The notes beneath the pieces are model-generated. The model was not told where the DNA came from and made no database searches. It saw only the letters and a list, made by a program, of their open reading frames with translations. A stretch of 64,000 nucleotides of DNA. Origin: an uncultured Bacteroides sp. Lineage in GTDB: Bacteria > Bacteroidota > Bacteroidia > Bacteroidales > Bacteroidaceae. Position 1 is the stretch's first letter. Each line of letters begins with the position of its first letter. Shown piece after piece: positions 8,018-14,198 of the stretch. A program made the position numbers and the translations under genes. The DNA lies in NCBI GenBank assembly GCA_949285075.1, contig CASDXF010000007.1, forward strand, positions 38,449 to 102,448, given 5' to 3'.

Positions 8018-9374
8018 ACGCCCGCCTCCTGTCGTATTGTTCCTTTCCGTACATCAGTGTCTCGTAAAGCAGCCCGGCCAAATACTTTCCGCCCCGGAAG
8101 TTGATATGCGTATAGTCATAGTTCGCCATAGGCGGCTTGGCGTTCACGAGCTTGAGCATGCTCAAGTCTCCGCCCATCGCCTCGAACATGTTCCAGAAGG
8201 CGATACCGCCCTCCGCAGCGATGCTCTGCTGATAGCGCACCAGATTCTTCACTCCGGGCATCGTGCGAAGCTCGCCGTCCTCGTCCTTATAGTCGCGGTC
8301 GCCCACGCTGAGCAGTAGGATTCCGGCCTGCGGGAAGCACTCCTTCAGATGCTCGATGGAGGTCAGCAGCCCTTTCTTGTACTTATCGTAGTTGCGGCCT
8401 CGCTCGGTGGCCACGTTCAGCCCGTACTCCAGAATAATCAGGTCGTAGGGGCGCAGGCGGTTGAACTGCCGCAGGGCCTCCAACGGAATACTCCGTAACG
8501 AGAGTCCCGAACTGCCCCGAAGCGAGAAGTTATCGAGGATAACGCCCTTATCGCCATCCATCGCCACTCCGTAGAAAAGCGCGGAGTCCGCCTCCTCCAC
8601 GGTCCACCGGACAGCGCCGATACGTCCACCCACGCTTTCCTGACGCAACCGTCCGGAAGGAGAGAACGTTAGCTCCCGCTTCTCTCCCTTATTGACCTGA
8701 ACGGTCAGCCGAACGTCTCCCTTATTGCGGAAGAATACGGAGGCCTTCCGGCAGGTATCGAGCAGGGAAGCGTACTTGCTCTGTCCCCGCAGCTCGACGT
8801 AGGCTCCCTTACCGGGAATGAAGTAACGCCCAGCCACGCCCTGTTTCTCGCCGTCAAACCCTATGCTGTCCGTCACGCTGTGGCTCGCCCATCCGCCGAA
8901 AGCGTGCCGTACCGTAGGACGGAATCCGTTCGTGATGGAGGTAATGTCCACAAAACCCACGCCGCACCCGCCGAAACGTTTCTGAAGCATCTCGCGCAAG
9001 TCGGCGGTAAAGATGTCGGCCTCAATGAACGAGTCGCCAAAGACAGCCACGCGCACCACGCCTCCGGAGTCTATGCGGTCGAGCGCCTCGTAGAAAGGAG
9101 CCATGCCGCGGCGGGAAGAGTCACCGTAATCTTCTATACAGGTTAGTCCGGTACGGCAAGTATCCAGAAAGACGGGCTTCACTATCGGGGGCAAGGCTAT
9201 GCTATCCGAATCAGAGAGCACCTCTTCCGGTTCCGGATAGCGCACGTCACCAAGCAAGTCTACCCTCCTCATCGTATGTCCGGATACGGTAATCCTCGGC
9301 AGCCAGTGCATGCCCAACAGAGCGAAAAGCACAAGCAGCGTCAGCCAGAGCGAATATCCCAAATAATTCTTCAT
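8004..9374 (-). CDS. Second SGNH/GDSL-domain protein, membrane-anchored
   Basis: 456 residues from the start chosen here (MKNYLGYSLW, preceded by AGGTAGAAG); an in-frame ATG 17 codons earlier (9425) would place an odd basic stretch before the signal segment. One N-terminal TM segment (LWLTLLVLFALLG), then SGNH block I VAVFGDSFIEAD (Ser about 115), a middle beta-rich insertion of about 150 residues, ILEYGLNV, and a C-terminal DYTHINFRGGKYLAG block with the Asp-His pair. It is first in the three-gene O-acylation operon. Two unlike SGNH proteins beside one MBOAT suggests transfer and either editing or a second acceptor (inference). Confidence 0.82.
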   Translation of the reverse strand: MKNYLGYSLWLTLLVLFALLGMHWLPRITVSGHTMRRVDLLGDVRYPEPEEVLSDSDSIALPPIVKPVFLDTCRTGLTCIEDYGDSSRRGMAPFYEALDRIDSGGVVRVAVFGDSFIEADIFTADLREMLQKRFGGCGVGFVDITSITNGFRPTVRHAFGGWASHSVTDSIGFDGEKQGVAGRYFIPGKGAYVELRGQSKYASLLDTCRKASVFFRNKGDVRLTVQVNKGEKRELTFSPSGRLRQESVGGRIGAVRWTVEEADSALFYGVAMDGDKGVILDNFSLRGSSGLSLRSIPLEALRQFNRLRPYDLIILEYGLNVATERGRNYDKYKKGLLTSIEHLKECFPQAGILLLSVGDRDYKDEDGELRTMPGVKNLVRYQQSIAAEGGIAFWNMFEAMGGDLSMLKLVNAKPPMANYDYTHINFRGGKYLAGLLYETLMYGKEQYDRRRAYEEN

Positions 9375-9437
9375 AATTCTTCTACCTAACGTCCTGTAAA
9401 TTAAAACGACCGCGAAGATAAGCAAAACAAAAGAAAG

Positions 9438-9478
9438 GACAGAGGGCCGGCGTTAAATAATAACGCCGGCCCTCTGTC
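9438..9478 (-). terminator. Perfect 18-bp terminator hairpin
   Basis: GACAGAGGGCCGGCGTTA / TAACGCCGGCCCTCTGTC with a 5-nt loop. On the minus strand it is followed by CTTTCTTTTGTTTTG, so it ends the TetR transcript and insulates the O-acylation operon. Confidence 0.85.
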
Positions 9479-9513
9479 TCTATATATTTGCGAACGTCCC
9501 TTTCAGAGCAGTC

Positions 9514-9537
9514 CGAGCAAAGTGCAAACAGGCTCTA
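9514..9537 (-). repeat. Isolated MITE terminal repeat
   Basis: GAGCAAAGTGCAAACAGGC followed by TCTA closely matches the right end of the MITE-like element at 10526-10547. It sits just downstream of the TetR stop codon. Probably a degenerate or truncated copy. Confidence 0.55.
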
Positions 9538-9542
9538 CAGGG

Positions 9543-10223
9543 CTAAAACAAGAAGGAAGGGTCTTCTTCCTCCGTCTTCCTCGGCGCATCGCGTTTCTGA
9601 CGATATTCCTGTATAAAGTCCTCCAACGCCCTCGCTCCCTTCTCGGTCGAGATTCCCCGTATAAAAGTAAACATAATGGATTCGTACACCTCAATAAAAG
9701 AATACTCGTTGCAAATATCCGTATTCAAGAGCAAGTCAAACTGTTCGCGCAGCAACAAATTGACAATAGAGAAATTAATGTCCGCACGAAAAATACCTTG
9801 CTCTATCCCTCTCTTAAAGAAAGAAACGGTCTTTTCCGAATCGCTGTCGCGCCGCTGCTGCATAATGGCGTATACTTTCGGATATTTCTTCAGGTCTTCG
9901 AAGAACCGCTTGTTGGTCCGATGAAAGACCTCAATGCTTTTCTGAAACGCGACAAGAATCACCTCAAGCACATTCGTCGAACGCCCGTAGAGGTCTCTCA
10001 AATACCTGTCTCGCTCCCGTTCCCCCGCCAAGATACACTCCTTCAGCAACGTCTCCTTATCTACAAAGACCTCGTAAAGCGTACGCTTTGATATGCCTAA
10101 AGCGGTCGCTATATCATCCATCGTGATGCACTTGATACCCTTCGCGGTAAAAGCCTCCGTCGCCTTCTGGATAATCCGGCTTTTTAGCTCCGTTCTTTGC
10201 GAAACATCCTTCCCGTGTTCCAT
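9543..10223 (-). CDS. TetR/AcrR family transcriptional regulator
   Basis: 226 residues. The N-terminal TetR HTH occupies about residues 14-60 (IIQKATEAFTAKGIKCITM, DDIATALGISKRTLYEVFVDK); the remaining all-helical part is the ligand-binding/dimerisation domain, with no recognisable ligand signature. It stands alone between a terminator (9438) and its own promoter (10273-10302), with the MITE beyond it. No efflux or beta-oxidation genes adjoin, so its regulon cannot be inferred. Confidence 0.9.
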   Translation of the reverse strand: MEHGKDVSQRTELKSRIIQKATEAFTAKGIKCITMDDIATALGISKRTLYEVFVDKETLLKECILAGERERDRYLRDLYGRSTNVLEVILVAFQKSIEVFHRTNKRFFEDLKKYPKVYAIMQQRRDSDSEKTVSFFKRGIEQGIFRADINFSIVNLLLREQFDLLLNTDICNEYSFIEVYESIMFTFIRGISTEKGARALEDFIQEYRQKRDAPRKTEEEDPSFLF

Positions 10224-10272
10224 CGCTCGCTCCTTCTTTTTTAGCTATACAGTTCCTCTTCAAAAACAGTTA

Positions 10273-10302
10273 CAAATATACGGTGAAAACTCTTTCGGTA
10301 AA
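10273..10302 (-). promoter_or_regulatory. Bacteroidetes-type promoter of the TetR gene
   Basis: On the minus strand a -7 box TATATTTG (10273-10280) lies 19 bp from TTT at 10300-10302, close to the TTG/TAnnTTTG consensus, about 50 bp upstream of the start codon. Confidence 0.5.
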
Positions 10303-10368
10303 TGTAGTTTCCATCCAATTATAACAGATTTTATCATCTGATAAAACGAGATAAAAGAAGTGTTAACC

Positions 10369-10547
10369 TTAGAGCTTGTTTAAATTTTGCATTTAAGTAA
10401 TTTAGTCAGGTCTCTTTTGAGTCCCTTTCCGCTCTCTTTTCCCGATTACGCTCGTCAGATAGCCCGCTATCCTCCTCACGGAATCGGAAAAACATCCTCG
10501 AAAAGGACGCTCAAAATAAACCCGAGCAAAATGTAAACAGGCTCTTA
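10369..10547. mobile_element. MITE-like element with terminal inverted repeats, copy 1
   Basis: About 179 bp bounded by an imperfect ~22-bp inverted repeat: TTAGAGCTTGTTTAAATTTT then GC on the left (10369-10390), and GCAAAATGTAAACAGGC then TCTTA on the right (10526-10547), with about 3 mismatches. The interior (GTCAGATAGCCCGC, CTCGAAAAGGACGCTCAAA) recurs at 34361-34510 and near 63710. It has no coding capacity and ends 4 bp from the neighbouring gene's stop codon. I cannot name the parent transposase family. Confidence 0.65.
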
Positions 10548-10551
10548 GGAG

Positions 10552-11190
10552 CTATTCCCCTTCGGCCAAACGCAACAGACACCCGAACGTATTCCGCGCC
10601 TCCTGATTGCCTCCCCGCAGATAGGCGTCGCGCAAATCAGGACGGTCGCGCAACAGCCAAAGCATACGCTCCTCGCTAAGGAACTCAATCTTTCTCAACC
10701 TAACGTTCAACTCATAACACACGCGCTTATTCACCAATCCCGACGCGGCCAACGCCTCGCCAATCTTACCGCCCAGCTTCACGTCACCTTTCTCTACAAA
10801 GTTGCCGCCCACCACGGAGCCTAAAGGCACGGCGCAGAAATACAGATTACCATCCAGCAGTACCGCCGGAGCGTACCAAGAGCCAAACCGCAACTTCTTA
10901 TAGCGCAGCTTGCGGCAGTTGACGTATAGCCGCCCGTCATCGGCGCGCACCGCAAAGGTCCGCTTCTTCAGCCTGCGCCGCATCGAGCCGTTTTCGCCGG
11001 CCTCTATCCGATAGTCGGCCCCTCCGGTCAGCATAATCCGCGACTGCGAACGCTTCTCAACCCGCAACGCGGCCACAGTATCCCCCTCCTGCGCAAGCAG
11101 CGACTTCAAAGTGGGATAAATGATATTCTGCGACGCCGAAGGCAGACTTAGCGCGCAAAATAATCCGCAGACAAGGCATATCTTTTTCAT
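10552..11190 (-). CDS. Secreted hypothetical protein
   Basis: 212 residues with a signal peptide (MKKICLVCGLFCALSLPSASQ). The mature part is basic, with beta-strand-like stretches (RIMLTGGADYRIEAGENGS, GRLYVNCRKLRYKKLRFG, LDGNLYFCAVPLGSVVGGNF) and a helical C-terminus rich in Arg and Leu. It resembles uncharacterised periplasmic proteins of Bacteroidales; I recognise no catalytic motif. It has its own likely promoter at 11220-11250 and is monocistronic. Function unknown. Confidence 0.75.
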   Translation of the reverse strand: MKKICLVCGLFCALSLPSASQNIIYPTLKSLLAQEGDTVAALRVEKRSQSRIMLTGGADYRIEAGENGSMRRRLKKRTFAVRADDGRLYVNCRKLRYKKLRFGSWYAPAVLLDGNLYFCAVPLGSVVGGNFVEKGDVKLGGKIGEALAASGLVNKRVCYELNVRLRKIEFLSEERMLWLLRDRPDLRDAYLRGGNQEARNTFGCLLRLAEGE

Positions 11191-11219
11191 CGGACTCGCT
11201 AAAGTTGCATTTCACCGGG

Positions 11220-11250
11220 GAAAGATACGCGTTTCCTCGCAAAAAAGCAA
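11220..11250 (-). promoter_or_regulatory. Candidate promoter of the secreted hypothetical gene
   Basis: Minus-strand TTG (11248-11250), 20 bp, then TATCTTTC (11220-11227), about 30 bp upstream of the start codon; one mismatch to TAnnTTTG. Confidence 0.4.
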
Positions 11251-11354
11251 GCGAAAACGAGAATCTATAGAATCTTACCGCCTATTCTCCGTTTCCCGCC
11301 GACGCCTTTCCTAAACATCGCGCCAAGCGGCGGATGACGACGGCGCATCCGGCC

Positions 11355-11381
11355 TAAAAATCTTAAAAATGGAACATTTTC
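11355..11381 (+). repeat. Isolated end of the long intergenic repeat element
   Basis: AAAAATCTTAAAAATGGAAC followed by ATTTT matches the terminal motif of the ~550-bp elements at 5563-5586 and (inverted) 59528-59552. The rest of the element is absent here. Confidence 0.55.
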
Positions 11382-11432
11382 GTATGCGGCGCACCGTAAG
11401 ATAGAATCTCGCCGTACGCCGCTACAACCAAC

Positions 11433-11733
11433 TCACATCCAAACAACTTTGCCCTCCTCGTAAAGAAAGATTCGATGATGCTCCCTCTGCGGATTCTTGC
11501 AGTCCTTCAGCCGCAGCAGCGCAATGGAATAGGCTCCCTCCATGTTCTCAATAAGGAAGCGCGCCGCCGCCAGTTTCAGGGAATCGTTCTCGTAATGCTT
11601 CAATACCGCTTGCAGCTCCTTACGGTTGGCTCCGGCGGAATCCAAGACCTTCTCGACAGGAGTCTGGGGGCGTACAAGCGCACAGTAAAGATACGGTCGC
11701 TCCCAATAGCAGATAATAACCTTGTATTTTCAT
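11433..11733 (-). pseudogene. Broken lipoprotein gene (transglutaminase-type N-terminal region)
   Basis: An ATG at 11733 starts a clear lipoprotein signal (MKIQGYYLLLGATVSLLCAC, lipobox LLCAC) that stops soon afterwards in that frame. Just downstream, a different frame holds EKVLDSAGANRKEL and then LKHYENDSLKLAAARFLIEN, a sequence typical of the N-terminal region of large Bacteroidetes lipoproteins with a transglutaminase-like domain; it ends after ~70 residues at HHRIFLYEEGKVVWM. So a one-base shift separates the signal from the body, and most of the expected protein is missing. The only start in the body frame is TTG at 11645. Decayed gene most likely; a sequencing error could explain the shift but not the missing domain. 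Confidence 0.65.
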
Positions 11734-11757
11734 AATCGTTTCGTTTTTATCGATTAA

Positions 11758-11797
11758 GGATGCCTACCCGCAGAACAAAGCCGACGGGCGGGCATCC
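11758..11797 (-). terminator. Hairpin downstream of the secreted paralogue cluster
   Basis: GGATGCCTACCCG / CGGGCGGGCATCC form an almost perfect stem (one mismatch). The minus-strand tail (TTAATCGATAAAAAC) is only weakly T-rich, so termination efficiency is uncertain. Confidence 0.5.
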
Positions 11798-11833
11798 CTG
11801 AAGATGTGTTCAAAAATCGCCTTTTTAAGTTAC

Positions 11834-12394
11834 TTATTTAAATCTTATACCTATACGGCAAGGGATATAGCTCAATGTCTTACCTAATGCCGTAGGCGTA
11901 AACTGCTTGCCAATTAATCCCTTTTCTATCTGTCGGTAAACAGAAACGGGAAGAGTTCCGTAACCGGACATATTAACGAACTCAAAATAAACGCCCTCTA
12001 CCTTACCGGTATCCGGATTGATACCCATCGTGATATCCAAATTATCTGACTCTAAGCGAGTCTTATACGCATTTAAGATGTCCGTCGCTACTTTCTTACA
12101 AGGAGCTATAGCCGCCGAGAAAGCCTTCGCATTTTTCCCCGCCGTGGTTAAAGGTTCGTAATCCTCTACTAACATGACAAACGGTTCACTACTTCCCTTT
12201 TTCGTGACGGGAGCGGCCACCCACTTTTCTTCCGCATTATAGAGCTTTACCCAACCGATTTTCTCCATAACGTCACACTGATAAGTGTAGCCATCCTCTT
12301 TAAAAGTCTTACTCTCGTTGTAGTAACGAGTTTGAGCCGCCACGCTTGCGGACAGCCCAAGAAGCAGGACGAATAATAATGAAAGTTTTCCCAT
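11834..12394 (-). CDS. Small secreted protein, paralogue 1 (DUF5043-like)
   Basis: 186 residues with a signal peptide (LLFVLLLGLSASVAAQ). The mature part opens TRYYNESKTFKEDGYTYQCD and closes with SGYGTLPVSVYRQIEKGLIG and LGKTLSYIP. It is close to the next gene over most of its length, so the pair is a recent tandem duplication. The sequence resembles the uncharacterised Bacteroidetes family I recall as DUF5043, a name I could not check. No catalytic motif is visible. Gap to the upstream paralogue is 9 bp, so the genes are co-transcribed. Confidence 0.8.
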   Translation of the reverse strand: MGKLSLLFVLLLGLSASVAAQTRYYNESKTFKEDGYTYQCDVMEKIGWVKLYNAEEKWVAAPVTKKGSSEPFVMLVEDYEPLTTAGKNAKAFSAAIAPCKKVATDILNAYKTRLESDNLDITMGINPDTGKVEGVYFEFVNMSGYGTLPVSVYRQIEKGLIGKQFTPTALGKTLSYIPCRIGIRFK

Positions 12395-12403
12395 GACCGT
12401 TAT

Positions 12404-12958
12404 CTATTTATACTCAATATCCATAAGGGAAGGAATATAGTTCAGCGTCTTGCCAAACGCGGTAGGAGTGAACTGCTTTCCTATCAAGCCCATCTCTATT
12501 TGTCGGTAAACGGAAACGGGAAGGGTGCCGTAACCGGACAGATTAGAAAACTCGAAATAAACCTCACCAATCTTGCCCGTATCCGGATTGATATACATTC
12601 TAATATATAAATTATTAGTCCTTAATCGGTCTTTATATATATCTAAGATGTCCATCGCCGCTTTTCTACAAGGAACAAGGACCGCAGAAAGAGCGTTTAC
12701 GCCCGCCTCTTCTGTTAACCATAACGGACTACTTTCCCGACTAACCTGTTCATTGCTTCCTTTTTTCATAACGGGAGTATTCACCCATTTGTTATCCACA
12801 TTATAGAGCTTCACCCAACCTATCTGCTCAATAACATCGCATCGATAAGTGTAGCCGTCCTCTTTAAAAGTCTTACTCTCGTTGTAGTAACGAGTTTGAG
12901 CCGCTACGCTCGCAGGCAGCGCAAGAAGCAGGACAAGTAACGCCGATACCTTTTTCAT
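12404..12958 (-). CDS. Small secreted protein, paralogue 2 (DUF5043-like)
   Basis: 184 residues with signal peptide SALLVLLLALPASVAAQ. It is nearly identical to paralogue 1 in the first 35 mature residues and again at the C-terminus (GYGTLPVSVYRQIEMGLIGK); the middle third diverges most (EQVSRESSPLWLTEEAG here, EPFVMLVEDYEPLTTAG there), with NPDTGK shared. Conserved ends with a divergent middle suggest a common fold with a variable recognition surface (inference). Periplasmic or exported; function unknown. Confidence 0.8.
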   Translation of the reverse strand: MKKVSALLVLLLALPASVAAQTRYYNESKTFKEDGYTYRCDVIEQIGWVKLYNVDNKWVNTPVMKKGSNEQVSRESSPLWLTEEAGVNALSAVLVPCRKAAMDILDIYKDRLRTNNLYIRMYINPDTGKIGEVYFEFSNLSGYGTLPVSVYRQIEMGLIGKQFTPTAFGKTLNYIPSLMDIEYK

Positions 12959-13012
12959 AATGTTTCGCTTTTATCGTTTGGAGAGGCGTTCAAGGATCGC
13001 CTTTCAGTTAAT

Positions 13013-13519
13013 TTACATGTCTAATAAATTATAGACACTATACTCCGGAAAATGAGTTATCGAGTCTGGAACGTTAGTAGGCTCACGGTTGAACGTAGCC
13101 TTACAGTCTCGCTTCATTATACGCTCGAAACGCTCAATCGCCTCAATAGGTATCTCTAAGGAAGACTTATGATGAACGGTTATCCATTCCATGTCTCCGG
13201 TCTTCAAGTTGTAATAATAGTCAATGCTAAAGTAACTGTTATTGCGTGTTATCTCCCCCTTAATCTCCGGCTTCAGGTATTTCTTCACGTACGCCTTATC
13301 GTCGACGCTTCGCTTGACGGGCCAAATCTTAAGGTCAAGGCACATGTCCAATGTAACGGGCGGAGTGCCCTCTTTATAAATATATCGGCTATATTCGTCA
13401 GATTCAATTACAAATATTCCAGTCTCTCCCTTAACTTTAGTAATAGTAGAGGTTAACTGAGCCATAGCCATTGCGGACAGCCCAAGAAGCAAAACGGATA
13501 ATAACGACACCTTTCTCAT
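13013..13519 (-). CDS. Small secreted protein, distant paralogue 3
   Basis: 168 residues from the chosen start (MRKVSLLSVLLLGLSAMAMA); the ATG 20 codons upstream lacks a signal-like start. The signal peptide closely matches those of the next two genes, but the mature part (IFVIESDEYSRYIYKEGTPP, YFSIDYYYNLKTGDMEWI, IPIEAIERFERIMKRDC) is only distantly alike, keeping the ...YNLKTGDMEW... / IEAIERFERIMK layout at the same place as NPDTGK...VYRQIEKGL. First gene of the three-gene operon, 54 bp before paralogue 2. Confidence 0.75.
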   Translation of the reverse strand: MRKVSLLSVLLLGLSAMAMAQLTSTITKVKGETGIFVIESDEYSRYIYKEGTPPVTLDMCLDLKIWPVKRSVDDKAYVKKYLKPEIKGEITRNNSYFSIDYYYNLKTGDMEWITVHHKSSLEIPIEAIERFERIMKRDCKATFNREPTNVPDSITHFPEYSVYNLLDM

Positions 13520-13615
13520 AACCGCTACCTGTTTTAAAATTGGATAAGCTTTCCAGAAGCCGTCTTCGTTTCGAGACACGCATGAGCGTCCCGCTTATTC
13601 GGCCTTATTAATCGA

Positions 13616-13645
13616 CAAAGTTATAAATTTTATCGACAAAAGCAA
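13616..13645 (-). promoter_or_regulatory. Promoter of the secreted paralogue operon
   Basis: Exact Bacteroidetes-type promoter on the minus strand: TTG (13643-13645), 19 bp, TAACTTTG (13616-13623). It leaves a leader of about 90 nt before the ATG at 13519. Confidence 0.65.
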
Positions 13646-13723
13646 GCGTTTTACATAAGATTATTTAGGAGCTGTCCGGTCTGCCAAAATTAAACGGAAA
13701 AGTCCGGAGGCATCCGGCAGAGA

Positions 13724-13811
13724 CTTGTACAACAATCGCGCGAATGATGTACAACAATGGGGCGACTGATGTACATCAATCCGCAAAGAGCTGTACAAGA
13801 ATTTCCGGCTC
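13724..13811. repeat. 22-bp tandem array, TGTACA class (array B1)
   Basis: Four contiguous 22-bp units starting at 13724, 13746, 13768 and 13790. Each carries TGTACA at positions 3-8 followed by AnCAAT or AAGAAT; the first has the full palindrome TTGTACAA. The last ~10 bases of each unit vary. The 13520-14198 gap otherwise holds the promoter at 13616, array A2 and the MutS-gene leader; the ORF at 13661-13891 is an accidental reading of this array. Confidence 0.85.
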
Positions 13812-13915
13812 TTACCGCACCGTCCAACTCTCGCGCGAACGGTTTTGACTGAGCCTTTTTCACCGCCTCGGCAGTGGCAACCGTAACTCACTAAGCGTTA
13901 GCCGCTTGACAGCCT

Positions 13916-14003
13916 GCCCTATCTCTCGTGAGCCGCTGCCCTACCTCTCGCGAGCCGTCGCCCTATCTATCGCGAGCGGTAGCCCTGTTTCTCCTGACGA
14001 GAC
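13916..14003. repeat. 22-bp tandem array, CTCGCGAG class (array A2)
   Basis: Units at 13916, 13938, 13960 and a decayed fourth at 13982. Each begins GCCCT and carries TCTCGTGAGCC, TCTCGCGAGCC or TATCGCGAGCG at fixed phase. It runs in the opposite orientation to arrays A1 and A3 and lies 104 bp from array B1 in the same gap. Confidence 0.85.
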
Positions 14004-14198
14004 AGACAGGTGTTCCCGCTCCGTCGTAATCCGCTATTCTGATGGCATCGCCACTTCCGTGACAACGGGCTCTAAGGCAACCACGGATTGCCTTCTACGG
14101 TGAAGACTGGAAAGGAAAATAACGTGACTTGAAAGTGACATGCGGAATATCTCACGGAAATGACTTATCTTTACCGCCATTTAAACATCAACGACAAT

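Noticed and set aside
13661-13891. 76-residue open frame on the minus strand
   Set aside because: Its middle is a translation of array B1 units; no start context and no homology recognised.
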